Origin: Seminavis robusta
Taxonomy: Eukaryota; Bacillariophyta; Bacillariophyceae; Naviculales; Naviculaceae
Assembly: GCA_903772945.1 (NCBI GenBank)
Contig: CAICTM010000075.1
Coordinates: 62,001 to 126,000 of the forward strand
Direction: 5' to 3'
Length of the DNA: 64,000 nt
In this document: positions 53,687 to 63,871 of the stretch, piece by piece
Layout: each line of letters opens with the position of its first letter
Position numbering within the stretch: position 1 is the stretch's first letter
Made by a program: the position numbers and the translations under genes
Notes under the pieces: model-generated
The model's database searches: none
The model's input: the letters and a program-made list of their open reading frames with translations, nothing else
What the model was told of the DNA's origin: nothing

Positions 53687-54658
53687 ATGGTCGTTCCTCA
53701 ACCTTTAGCTGCCCAAGACGAGGAGCGGCTCATCCACGACGATAACACTTCGGAACTCGGCGCGTACCCGTTAGAAGCCAATGAGATTGTCCAAGCACCT
53801 CATCCCCTTTCAATTCCAACGGCCAACTACTACTTGCATCCTTGGACTGGCAAAGTTAGTGGAGTAGCCCGTCGAGAAGGAGGTATCAGCACTCGTAGCA
53901 ACGATCGGATCGTCTTTTACTTGCAAGGTATCGATGGAGTCTTTCGCACTCGCGCCTTGTTTGTGGCGCAACGACAACTCAATGGATCGTATCACATTTA
54001 CAACATTTACAATGACAACTCGCTGCGAAAGACGCACTTTCGCAAAAACGACGTTCGCTATGTGGGAAAGCTGAGTCGTCATCGAACCCACGAGGGCCAC
54101 GTGGATTTTCGGTTGGTGCTGGGTCGCAAGGGAGAAGAGCTGCAAGCTTCGAGCTTGATTTACGATGCCGCAGCGCTCAAGTATCCCGTGCAGGATGGTT
54201 CGGTGGATCGAATTGTGTATTCCGTCATTTACGACTGCGAAGAGGACGAATACGAGGACGCCAACAATAGCCAGGATGCCGGTGACGACCGAAAGGTGAA
54301 TCCCAATGGCCCTCGATGCATTGATACCGCCGTCGCCCAAGCTTGGGAGCAAGAGGATGGGTTGCACAGTAACATCGAAGACACATACAAGAACCTTTCC
54401 GTCTTTCAATGTCGACGTCGTTTCACGGACAAGCGCGGCAGAGCTAGTCACCGCGATTCGCAGCCCTTTTTGCAGCGGTTTGGACGTCGTGCTCGAGAGG
54501 AATCGAAAAAGAATTTGCAGATTGCCGATGTGAGCACTGGGTTTGTGGTGTTTCAGATGGGCCGATGGAACGACAGTGAATTTACGGTGGACTTTATGCC
54601 TCCCTACAATCCCTACGAAGCTTTTGGGATTGCTTTGGCGCAGTTGGAGACTAGTTAG
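53687..54658 (+). CDS. tubby-like domain protein
   Basis: The protein has 323 residues from ATG 53687. Residues about 45-320 form a beta-rich domain with the tubby C-terminal signature: DRIVFYLQGIDGVFRTRALF at the start, KNLQIADVSTGFVVFQMGRW, then FTVDFMPPYNPYEAFGIALA at the very end, matching the terminal F-x-x-D-x-P-x-x-x-x-QAFGIAL strand-helix. Tubby domains bind phosphoinositides and tether to membranes. An acidic loop (CEEDEYEDANNSQDAGDD) interrupts the domain. An extended start at 53567 adds 40 residues with no family match. Confidence 0.8.
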   Translation: MVVPQPLAAQDEERLIHDDNTSELGAYPLEANEIVQAPHPLSIPTANYYLHPWTGKVSGVARREGGISTRSNDRIVFYLQGIDGVFRTRALFVAQRQLNGSYHIYNIYNDNSLRKTHFRKNDVRYVGKLSRHRTHEGHVDFRLVLGRKGEELQASSLIYDAAALKYPVQDGSVDRIVYSVIYDCEEDEYEDANNSQDAGDDRKVNPNGPRCIDTAVAQAWEQEDGLHSNIEDTYKNLSVFQCRRRFTDKRGRASHRDSQPFLQRFGRRAREESKKNLQIADVSTGFVVFQMGRWNDSEFTVDFMPPYNPYEAFGIALAQLETS

Positions 54659-55311
54659 CAAAAATATTATGATACTAGCTGTAGCTATAATAATGATGCA
54701 AAAAATTGAGGTCAAGCAAAAATGGAACTATAGCGAGGACACTCAATACTATCCAGCTATTAATAAGGAGCGATGTAAGCTAGGCACAGCAGTGGCTGTG
54801 GTGGTGGGCGTAGTAGGAGAGCAATGACAACGGGAGCAGAGCAAAAGGGGGGGGGGGGAAGCGAGTTGACACCCATGCAATCAACCGGATGAAGCGAAGG
54901 CATATTATGTTTGTGTCAAGTTATCAAAGTGCCCGGTGGAGCCTTTACAGCCGCGGGAGTCATACGTCAGTTTCCCACTTACTTGATTGAATGTTCAACT
55001 CAACTCAGCTCACCTCGCTGCGTTGGATGCTTCAAGATCCTGTCAATTGGAGCCATGTGATTGGCTGTCTGTGACATCAAGAACAAACAAATCTTGCAAC
55101 AACGAATAAGATGGCTTATTACTTTCTAACGGACGTCATAGAGTCCTCATCCAGCCAGCTACTAGTACCCTCGTCCATCAAATCTTTCTGTGGCTCTCAT
55201 TACATGTATTTTTCGAAAACAACGGCTATTTCATCATCCTCACTACACTAGTAGCTGAGAATAGGTAGCAAACCAGATACCATATACTAGTACCTAGCTA
55301 GGTATACTCGA

Positions 55312-55343
<32 letters not shown>

Positions 55344-55344
55344 G
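54659..55344. other. spacer with poly-G tract and dispersed repeat copy
   Basis: It holds dispersed repeat copy 2 (54766-54826), a 12-nt G run (54847-54858) and a GCAACA hexamer array (about 55313-55342) that reaches the next start codon. A minus-strand frame across 55294-55530 is a shadow of the NRMT gene. No gene is supported. Confidence 0.4.
54766..54826. repeat. dispersed repeat, copy 2
   Basis: AAGGAGCGATGTAAGCTAGG, then CACAGCAGTGGCTG and GGTGGTGGGC, ending GGAGAGCAATGA, matches copy 1 at 49021-49105 with a few substitutions and length differences. Confidence 0.55.
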
Positions 55345-56946
55345 ATGACCAATGAAGAATCTCCCCTTTTGAAATATCGAGGCCCCAAAATCAAGTTGGC
55401 GGCATCCGACGATATCTATGATAATCCCGATGAAGGTCGAATTCCGTTGGACGATGGAACCATTCCCGGCCAAGAAGATGCTCTTCCAGTGGTGGTTGCT
55501 AGCCAAGAGAGTAATAAGGAAAGTGGCCACAAATGGAGTTTTTCTCGTTTTTTTCGCGTCATGGGTCCTGGTCTGATGGTGTGTTTGGCCGACACGGACG
55601 GTCCTTGTCTGCTCACGGCCGCGCAGAGTGGATCGCAGTATCGCTATTCGTTGGTGTTGCTACAGCTGGTGCTGATTCCCATTTTGTACGCCGCCCAAGA
55701 ATTGACGGCGCGATTGGCGGTTTGTACCAAGCAGGGCACCACCGCGTTGATCAGACAACACTACGGACACTTTTGGGCGTGGTTTGCCGTGACGTTACAC
55801 GTGGCCATGTGTTGGTTTGGACAAGCCTCGGAATTTGGCGCCATTGGACAACTCTACTACGAAGCTTTTGGCATTGATACGCGTGTCACCAATACCATTC
55901 AATTTGGATTCTTGGCAGGAGTCATTTTCATGGGACGATTGGGATTTCGATTGACCGAAATTGTGGGTATTATCGTGGGATCACTCCAATTGGTCTTTGT
56001 GGCGCTCATGTTCCAATCCATGGCATCTCCCAGGGAAGTCTTCAAGGGATTGGGAGAAGTCCATTTTGGACAAGTCAATTACGAAATTCTATTGGCGGGA
56101 AATACAGGAGCCGTCATCATGCCATGGATGCTGTACTATCAACAGTCGGCCGTTTGTGAACGCAAAATTCAACGCAAAGATTTGCAATACGAACGAGCCG
56201 ATACCATTTTGGGAGCTTTTCTCGCACAGAGTGTCGCTGCGTCCATGGTCGTTGCCATGGGATCGCTGCGTTATTATGGCACACGCGATGAACGAAACAG
56301 TCTGAACTTTGGTGATATTATTCGAGGATATGCTCAAGCTCTTTCGGGGACCACCTGGGATTCCATACAACCCGGTGCCACGTCCATTTTGGAGATACAA
56401 CCCTCTCCGGATCCCATGTTGTCGCCGGAACAACAAGCATCCATTCTGGCCGATTATCAGACACAAATTGATTCCTGGTACACTCCGGAATCCTACCAAA
56501 TTGCCAAATGGGTCACCGTATTGGGTGTCACGGGAGCCTGTACTGTCGCCAGTATGGTACTCACCATTACGTCGGTTTGGAGTGTTGTCGAAATTCTAGA
56601 TTGGGATCGAGATCTATTCCGACCCTTTGCGGAACGACCATGGCAGTATCTACTCCAATTTGGAGGACTCCTCATTGCCTATGCTATTTCCATGCTCACC
56701 GATATTAGTGGACCGTGGTTTGCAGTCCTCACACAAACCATCAATGGACTCTTGATTCTTCCAGTTGCATTATTCTTGTGGTTGCTGACATCTTCGCCAA
56801 GGGTGTTGCCAAGAGAGTATAGGTTGCAAGGATGGTACAAATGGTTGTTGGCCGTCGTATTCTCCATTGTATCCGCCTATTGTGTCTACGGCATGATTCA
56901 GGAAGTTACGGCGCCACTCTTGCGCTACAAAAAAGAAAACCAGTAA
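55345..56946 (+). CDS. NRAMP-related metal transporter, NRMT-type
   Basis: This single-exon protein has 533 residues with about 11 TM helices. The TM1 signature is GLMVCLADTDGPCLLTAAQS, where NRAMPs have D-P-G-N; the D-T-D-G form followed by TAAQSG-x-Q-x-x-Y-S-L is typical of NRAMP-related magnesium transporters (NRMT). TM6 reads AVIMPWMLYYQQSAV, keeping Met-Pro but with Trp-Met in place of the metal-binding His-Asn of NRAMPs. QELTARLAV follows TM2. The substrate is therefore likely Mg2+ or Mn2+ and not Fe2+; this is inferred from the motif and not tested. The first 65 residues are polar and cytosolic. The start is preceded by a CAGCAA hexamer array. Confidence 0.85.
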   Translation: MTNEESPLLKYRGPKIKLAASDDIYDNPDEGRIPLDDGTIPGQEDALPVVVASQESNKESGHKWSFSRFFRVMGPGLMVCLADTDGPCLLTAAQSGSQYRYSLVLLQLVLIPILYAAQELTARLAVCTKQGTTALIRQHYGHFWAWFAVTLHVAMCWFGQASEFGAIGQLYYEAFGIDTRVTNTIQFGFLAGVIFMGRLGFRLTEIVGIIVGSLQLVFVALMFQSMASPREVFKGLGEVHFGQVNYEILLAGNTGAVIMPWMLYYQQSAVCERKIQRKDLQYERADTILGAFLAQSVAASMVVAMGSLRYYGTRDERNSLNFGDIIRGYAQALSGTTWDSIQPGATSILEIQPSPDPMLSPEQQASILADYQTQIDSWYTPESYQIAKWVTVLGVTGACTVASMVLTITSVWSVVEILDWDRDLFRPFAERPWQYLLQFGGLLIAYAISMLTDISGPWFAVLTQTINGLLILPVALFLWLLTSSPRVLPREYRLQGWYKWLLAVVFSIVSAYCVYGMIQEVTAPLLRYKKENQ

Positions 56947-57371
56947 ACAATTCATTCTACAGTAAACAATTTCATCGCTATAATCATGCATAAACTAAGA
57001 TCTCGAAACAAACAAGCTTGTGGCTCATCATTTCTGTTATGTTTAGCTCATGGCAAAAAAATGGGGGAAAGCTCGAAACCAACGTCGCGGGAGTTACTGC
57101 TCAAGACGGTAGAGGGGGTAATTTGTTCACTGGGACTACCGTACCATTATTTTTCAACTGGAAATTTTTCCCATGGAGTTTCGGCCACGCACCGCCGATT
57201 GATCATTCACGAACGCATCTGTATTGCCCATGGTCGTGCATACCGGTATGGATGCTCGGATGAAGATGACAACAACAAGCAACAACAAGAGGCAATCAGT
57301 ACTACTACCGGTAACAGTACTTGCTAGCTAGCTAGTAGGGTTAGCTACCTAGCTAGTAGTATCATAGAAGA
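56947..57371. other. short spacer before disordered-protein gene
   Basis: This 425 bp spacer between two plus-strand genes holds a 3' region and a promoter. CTAGCTAGCTAG words occur at about 57325-57356. Frames at 56986-57327 and 57018-57263 overlap but lack family matches. No gene is supported. Confidence 0.35.
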
Positions 57372-60107
57372 ATGTCACGACGGGGAACAATGAAGCGCTT
57401 GAGCTGGAAGCCCACGGGACTGACTGTCACTCGTAGAACCAGTACCAGTGCTACTGTGGCTTTTGCTGCTACAACAGAAGAAGGAGAAGATGGTCAAGCT
57501 GAAGATGGTCAAGCTGAAGAAGGTCAAGGTCCTGATGGTCTTGGGTTAAGTATTCATACTGGTACCGGTACAACTGCCAATAGTAGAAGAAAGCGCAAAA
57601 GCAGACATGTGCGGTTTGGAGGAGAAACAGAAGTTCATGCCATTGAAAGGAAGAGACCCTCTATGGTAGCTACCATGTTCTACAATGCTAGAGATATTCT
57701 GCAATTCAAAGAAGACAAATTTGAAGAAGAGGCAGCCGAGCAACAAGCTGAAAAACAACGACAACAAGAAATCAAAAAGAAAGAAAAGGAAGAAAAAAAG
57801 AAATTGAGAAAACAAAAATTGGCAAACAGAAAAGCCAAGAGAGCTCAAGGCACCACCACAACTACAACCACAACCACAACAACATCTAGTACTCAACCTG
57901 TACCTAATCAACCAGAACCTGAACCAAATCAAGCACAACCTGAACCAACCAAGTCAGACCCTACAGGGTTCAGTTTTGAAGCAACAGTATCAGCAGCATC
58001 AGACCCACAATCTGATCAACCACCATTAGATCCACAAACACCATCAGATGCACAATCTGCTCAACCCGATGTTCCTTCAGAACCTGAAGCATTACCAGAA
58101 ACAATACCAGAACCACGGTCTGCCCTGGACAGACAACTTTCAGCTGCCATGTCTTCCTCTCTCATTTCAATGTCAGACGATGACAGCAGCGTGTTCCTAA
58201 CAACTACCAAAAACCCACAAATATCTGACTTTGTCAATGACTCTATCACTCTACAGCTACAAAAGAGAAACTCAATTGCTACTAGTAGTATCGACAGTCA
58301 AAGACACGAACAACAAAACCTATCCACGGTAAACAGCGACGAGGCCGACAAGGCTGCCGGAACAAATACACACGCACTCCAACTCCCATCAGAGTCATCA
58401 GACGCAGACAATCACAACCACAATCACAACGACAATCACAACGTCAACGATCATGGCATTGATACAGAACTTGCCACCAGGGAAGAAGAGCCTATCGACA
58501 ACTCACTTCCCGTGTTGGCCACTAGGCTCCAAGATGTGAAGCCTTTGGCCGAGCAAACAGAGAAGAATACTGACGAGCCCTTGTCTCTCTCCGTGCCCGG
58601 GACTCTTGAGGATGACCCCCCCAATCTACCGGTACAAGCTGCAATTGCGCCGCCTCCTACATGTACATCCATCGCAAAACCTATGCAGTCACCATCGAAA
58701 AAGCCACCGATTTCAAACACCTATCCAATCAGCGCCGTTGATTCCTCACCACAAGCCATTGTCCTATCAATACCCACCACGCCACTTCCGCACACACTTG
58801 ATTCCCATCCTGACCAAGAATCGAATTCTCCTTCACAATCCCCATCTTCCCTATTGCCTCCGACTCCAACAAACGCACACGATTCTCCAACTAGTCAAGA
58901 TGCTCCTCCTGCAGCTTCTACAGCTTCTGCCCCCCCTCATCCGTATCCTAGTCTCCAGCCTCCACGTGAGCGACAGCTTCCGAGACCGCCGTCGCCTCCA
59001 CCATCGCCGCCTCAGTCACCACGATTGTCTCAAACACCAAACGAAGGGCAAGGCTTCAAACAAATGTCATCGTTTTCGTCGTCGTCAACGTCAATGTGGT
59101 CGTTCAAATCGTGGACGTCACAAACAAACAAAGGACAGCAGGACAGCCACCGAGGTGTTGCACAAACGAATAGATGGGGAGAAGAAACGTCAGACAGCAT
59201 TCCAGGGCCGCCGCATCCACCTCTGCGAAAGACATCCTCAGGATCATTGATTACCAGATTGCTCAAGCATCTGACAGGTAAAAGGGGAAGCAAGAAAAAG
59301 CACAAGGACACAAACAATACACATCATCGCGATGCCAAACAAGACGGCACGGGTGACTATGACTGGGCTCATCATCAGCACATTCGCTATGGCCAACAAC
59401 ATGAGGGAAGTGGGCACGAATCATCTGGAAGATATAGCAGCGTCAGTAGTAGCCAAAGTTCAAGCGTAAGCAGTGGCCCCCTTCAAGCATATGACTGGGC
59501 ACATCATGAACTCCAGAGGAAACGGCCATCTGCCCTGCCTTGTGTACCAGAGCTGTCTGCCGAAGAACACTCCAATTGTTCCGATGAAGCAGAGCAAAAG
59601 GAAGAAGAAGGCGGGTTCCTTGCGGCTGATCTTCCAATGTGCAGTGATGACGAAGACAATTTGTATGCCTTCTTAGCGGATGAAGCTGACCCTACCGGTA
59701 CCACCGGTACCCCACCTCGAAGGTCGTCCTCCTTGGTGCGTGTAATGAAAAAGTTCATATCGTTGGGAGAGTCGGACAGTCATAGAAAGAAGAAACGAAA
59801 GCAGGGACAGGGGCGGAACGATGGCAGCGATGGTGGTCGTGGGGGTGGTCCCAACTATTCTTGGGAGCACCACCAAGATATCAAGAAAGCACCAAAACGG
59901 AAAACGAGCTCCTTTCTTCGCAACCTCTTGGAATCCAAATCCAAACAAAGAGAGAAGCAAGGAACAAGGAAAGAGGAAAATCGACCAGCACCCACGGCAT
60001 CGGCATTAAACCGACATCGCAAATTCATGGAAGGTCAACAAAGGGAGCAGAAAAGCACGAAGACGAAGACAGGCATCCATACGAGTGAACTGAGCGTCAC
60101 TCCATAA
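57372..60107 (+). CDS. large low-complexity protein with repeated Y-x-W-A-H-H motifs
   Basis: This single-exon protein has 911 residues. It starts basic (MSRRGTMKRLSWKPTG), has an EDGQA tandem repeat (about 38-52), a basic R-H-V-R-F segment (about 78-85) resembling phosphorylation/docking motifs, a charged helix (about 118-160, KKKEKEEKKKLRKQ), then long Ser/Pro/Thr-rich disordered stretches with PPSPPPSPPQSP. The C-terminal 250 residues carry three copies of a short motif: YDWAHHQHIRY (about 661), YDWAHHELQRK (about 706) and YSWEHHQDIKK (about 827). No enzyme domain is recognised. The repeated aromatic-His motif suggests a binding surface. Confidence 0.6.
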   Translation: MSRRGTMKRLSWKPTGLTVTRRTSTSATVAFAATTEEGEDGQAEDGQAEEGQGPDGLGLSIHTGTGTTANSRRKRKSRHVRFGGETEVHAIERKRPSMVATMFYNARDILQFKEDKFEEEAAEQQAEKQRQQEIKKKEKEEKKKLRKQKLANRKAKRAQGTTTTTTTTTTTSSTQPVPNQPEPEPNQAQPEPTKSDPTGFSFEATVSAASDPQSDQPPLDPQTPSDAQSAQPDVPSEPEALPETIPEPRSALDRQLSAAMSSSLISMSDDDSSVFLTTTKNPQISDFVNDSITLQLQKRNSIATSSIDSQRHEQQNLSTVNSDEADKAAGTNTHALQLPSESSDADNHNHNHNDNHNVNDHGIDTELATREEEPIDNSLPVLATRLQDVKPLAEQTEKNTDEPLSLSVPGTLEDDPPNLPVQAAIAPPPTCTSIAKPMQSPSKKPPISNTYPISAVDSSPQAIVLSIPTTPLPHTLDSHPDQESNSPSQSPSSLLPPTPTNAHDSPTSQDAPPAASTASAPPHPYPSLQPPRERQLPRPPSPPPSPPQSPRLSQTPNEGQGFKQMSSFSSSSTSMWSFKSWTSQTNKGQQDSHRGVAQTNRWGEETSDSIPGPPHPPLRKTSSGSLITRLLKHLTGKRGSKKKHKDTNNTHHRDAKQDGTGDYDWAHHQHIRYGQQHEGSGHESSGRYSSVSSSQSSSVSSGPLQAYDWAHHELQRKRPSALPCVPELSAEEHSNCSDEAEQKEEEGGFLAADLPMCSDDEDNLYAFLADEADPTGTTGTPPRRSSSLVRVMKKFISLGESDSHRKKKRKQGQGRNDGSDGGRGGGPNYSWEHHQDIKKAPKRKTSSFLRNLLESKSKQREKQGTRKEENRPAPTASALNRHRKFMEGQQREQKSTKTKTGIHTSELSVTP

Positions 60108-60835
60108 GTGACAGACCTAGTGATACTGGTAATGTAGGCAGTGTTTTGGCTGCACCTCTTTTTTCAAATATTTGCAAGTATTTGTACCTGGTAGTGGAGT
60201 CCTAGATGCATGGCTGCTTTCATAATGACAAGCAAAAGAGAACTGCGGGAGTGCCAACCCGCGCACTGTGGGCATACAGTAGTACATCATTGGATGAACT
60301 CTTAGAGTGCAAACCAAACTTGATACATTGTCTGCCTAGCCATACCAGTTGAACACAGTCTCATTATTTCTCGTGCCGCACTCGAATCGTACCGTACGGG
60401 TAGGTACTGGTACCAGGACTGGTAGCTGGGATGCAAAAGACTCGACATCCGTCGTAGCAATAGCACGAGCCTCGATCGAAATCATCGCGGGGTTACTGCC
60501 GTAAAGCAGGTAGAAAGGGTAATCTATTTATTACGAGACTAGCTAGCACTCTTTTTAATTTCTATCTTTTCCCCGGCTTCACTGCATGGAGCCGCGCACC
60601 TCCAAGCCGTCGATTCATTCAACGCCACGAACGCATCTACTAGTATCGCATGTTCGGATCATGATGGCAGCCACCAATGCGTTGGATGTCCTTCTTAGAG
60701 GATGCAACTCCTAAGTGATACGTGTGCCCCGGAATCGTTTTGAAATCTTCAGCTGTCTCCAAAACTCTTCAACTCAACTTATAAAAGGTCCTCTTCCCAT
60801 CTTTCCTTCGCACCCGGAATTCGGCAACAAGCACA
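60108..60835. other. spacer and promoter of subtilase-Hint gene
   Basis: Between two plus-strand genes. A TATAAAAG box lies at 60780-60787, about 50 bp upstream of the subtilase-Hint start codon. GTACCGTACGGG and GGTACTGGTACC words occur at 60390-60415. No gene is seen. Confidence 0.4.
60780..60787 (+). promoter_or_regulatory. TATA box upstream of subtilase-Hint gene
   Basis: The sequence TATAAAAG is 48 bp upstream of the ATG at 60836. Location and wording fit a core promoter TATA box with a very short 5' leader. Confidence 0.5.
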
Positions 60836-63796
60836 ATGGTGCTTCTGCTGCACTGGTTTGCTACCTTTGTCTTTCTTAGCAGCTGCTTCAGAGTCCAAAG
60901 TGAGGTTGACAGTGATAGTCACAATCCCTATGTGATCAATGTCCGTCTCAAGGAAGGGTATACCCTGTCGGACCTTGACGGGATTGCTCAAGAATCTGTT
61001 GCCTCCATGCACAAGAGCATTAATCTTCCCGATGACGTTCTCAACGAAATGGCCGCAAATGGGATCGCAAGGACAGGAAATCAGTTGCCAAACATGAACC
61101 TGTGGCAGACGATCGAATTGGCCAGAGCAGCAGACCACGAGGCAGTCTTGGCGGAATTTGAAGCCCAGGAATGTGTCGACGTGGCTGAGGCATACTATGC
61201 CAATACACCCCATCCATCCCTTATAAGGGGCGAAACCAGTTCACATCACTATCACCATCACCGCAATCTTCAAACAAAAGCAGCTACGCCTGACTTTTCA
61301 TCCAACCAGGCATACCTGAACCAGGCACCAAAGGGTAAGCCCACGTTTGTTTCATGAGTGTTTGTAACGAGTCGACTGCTCTTTGACGCAATATTTCTCA
61401 TTGCACGTTCTAACTTTTGTTTCTTCCTGCCTGGTATGACGAAGGAATCGATGCGGAGTGGGCCTGGACTAAGCCTGGTGGAACTGGAGCAGGAATCAAG
61501 GTTTATGACATTGAATATGGCTGGAATCAAGATCACGAAGATCTTGGGCTTAGCGGGGTTACGGTCCTCACCACGGGCACGCCTCTAAATCCGTTTGAGC
61601 CACCAAGGTAAGTTGGATGTTGGTCTCATTAGTGTGCTTCTTCCTTGCAATATCGGTTGACCAATGCTGGACATACGAATTTTTGCCCGCCGATATCGAC
61701 CCAGACATGGGACAGCGGTCATGGGTGAAATGATTGGAACAGACAATGGAAGCGGTGTCAAAGGTATTTGCTATGCTGCTGACGCTGGTTTGGCGGCTCA
61801 GTACACGGAGGAGCAACGGGACAGCCGCGCAGCAGCCATTCTGTTGGCTGTCAACGATGGAACGGCTGGGGATGTCATTTTGCTGGAGATGCAAACCAGA
61901 GTTTGTTTTCTTTCGACTGGAGGTGGAGGTAGAACGCCTTACGGTCCCTCGGAATGGGACCAAGGCGTGTTTGATGCCACCGCCACTGCAGTCGCCAATG
62001 GGTTTGTGGTTGTGGCAGCTGCTGGCAATGGCGCTGTCGATTTGGACCAGTCGTCCTGTAGTGGCCGATTCAACCTGAATGTTCGTGATTCTGGAGCCAT
62101 TATAGTTGGAGCTGGTAAGTTGCAAGGACTCGCTAACAAAAGCAGAGGTTCCATGTATTGTGCTACTGACACGTTCATGTGAGCGGCTCATGTTCGCCCT
62201 TTCTGCAATTCCTACTACGGTACCAAGGAGGTGCAACTCCATCATCCTACGGGGCCAACCCACGGGAGATATTGCCCTTCTCTAGCTATGGCACCCGGCT
62301 GGATGCACAAGGTTACGGAGAGTCCGTGTATACAGCTGGTTATGGTTACATTTGGCAGGACCCTGACAACACGAGTGACAGGAACCGCTACTACACTCAC
62401 CGATTCAGTGGTACCTCCAGTGCATCCCCCATTGTTGCCGGGGCTGCAGTGCTGATGCAATCCTATGCCGTTCAAAAGCTTGGGAGACGACTACTCCCCC
62501 AGGAGATTCGAACGGTGAGGATCGCAATAAGCAAAAAAAGAGTTCGCTCGAGTCTATTCTATATTCTGTGGGTTGAGTTCTCACATCTCAATTGTTTGGC
62601 TTGCTTGTCTACTATACTATAGATCTTTCGCACCACTGGTTCCCCACAGCAAGGATCCGGTGGAAGAATTGGAAACCTTCCCAGCCTCGAGATGGCATTT
62701 GCTGCCATTGATGACATTCTTGCCCCGACGCCTGCTCCAGCTGCCCCGACACCTGCTCCAACGGAAGGTAATGATAAGAGCTATTCCTGGATTGAGGGTT
62801 TCTGCTGGTTGCATGCCTGCCTGCATTGTATACATCACTCTTAGCTTTTGATCTTTTTGCACACGTCACGTCACGTACGGTACAGCTCCAACTTCAGCTC
62901 CTACTGCAATTTGTTTTTCTGGCGCCGCCACGGTGGACGTGCTGGGTAAGGGTGAAGTTGCCATGGAAGACTTATCCATTGGTGATCCCGTGTTTACTGG
63001 CTTTGATACAGATACTGATACAGACACCACAGCAACAAAGAAGAAGCAAAGAACGAAATTGTACGAGGCAGTCTACGCATTTGGCCATGTGCAACGAGCG
63101 GAGGTCGACGAGTTTCTGCTGATCTACTATAACCTCAACAGCAATATGCCATCTCCAAGACCGTTGGAGATGAGTGACAATCACCTGATTGGTGTCTGGG
63201 GGCAACCCCATCCTGTCCGCGCCAGCACGATCCGTGTGGGTGACAAATTGAAGCATCTCCAACACAAAGACGGTGGTCAAGACTATTATTTAGTCACCGT
63301 GACAAAGGTGGAACGACAAACTCGTCGAGGGATCTATCAGCCATTGACGAAGAGTGGCTACTTGGTGGTGAATGGAATTCAGGTGTCGGCGTATGCCACC
63401 ACGAGGGAGGGTTCTTTGGCATTGGTGGACACACTTACGAGATGGATTCCAGAGCAAGTGTTCTTTCACATGACTCTCTCTCCATTGCGCCTGCTTTGCT
63501 TGGGTATCCTCTCTTCTTCCAACGATTATGTTTGCCATGCCTATTCCAAGGATGATGGGCTAATCTACTGGCAAGCCTTTGAGTTAGAGGTCGCCCTGCT
63601 ATGCAACCGGGCACCTTGGGTACTTCAAGTCGTGTTGGGAATCTTGATAGTGGGCGTGCTTGGCTGTTGCTACTTGTTGGAAGCATCGTTGGGTCCAGTG
63701 CTGGGTTCTGTGGTTGTAATGACTGGGCTGTGTTACAGTGTGGCACGTATTGTCATGGTACTCTTGAGAAGCAGAACAAGCAAAGATCCTAAGTAG
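60836..63796 (+). CDS. subtilase fused to a hedgehog-type Hint domain, 6 exons
   Basis: Exons 60836-61334, 61445-61607, 61705-62114, 62228-62514, 62623-62767 and 62886-63796 join in frame (804 residues). Residues 1-22 form a signal peptide; 23-160 look like a propeptide. The S8 peptidase has Asp in KVYDIEYG (about 188), His in RHGTAVMG (about 222), Asn in AAAGNGA (about 329) and Ser in SGTSSASPIVAG (about 419). A Pro/Thr/Ala linker (PTPAPAAPTPAPTEAPTSAP) leads into a Hint domain: Cys511 in AICFSGAATVDVLG, L-S-I-G-D-P-V, S-x-x-H (Ser598 to His601, DNHLIGVW) and the hedgehog-like end GIYQPLTKSGYLVVNGIQV, then SAYA. Hint domains self-cleave at their Cys, so the peptidase part may be released or modified. 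The C-terminus has about two TM helices. The fourth acceptor is ambiguous by 3 nt. Confidence 0.85.
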
Positions 63797-63811
63797 CTAG
63801 GCAGGTAATAG

Positions 63812-63837
63812 AACATGAATGAATGAATGAATGAATC
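63812..63837. repeat. short GAAT microsatellite
   Basis: Five GAAT units follow directly after the stop codon of the subtilase-Hint gene. Confidence 0.7.
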
Positions 63838-63848
63838 TATAATCTATT

Positions 63849-63854
63849 AATAAA
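63849..63854 (+). promoter_or_regulatory. possible polyadenylation signal
   Basis: AATAAA lies about 50 bp after the stop codon of the subtilase-Hint gene and is the only such hexamer in this short convergent interval. Confidence 0.35.
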
Positions 63855-63871
63855 GTTTCTGTGAAAGTAGT

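Noticed and set aside
53810-54715. 301-codon minus-strand frame
   Set aside because: Antisense to the tubby-like gene, with no family match; the sense strand carries a clear domain.
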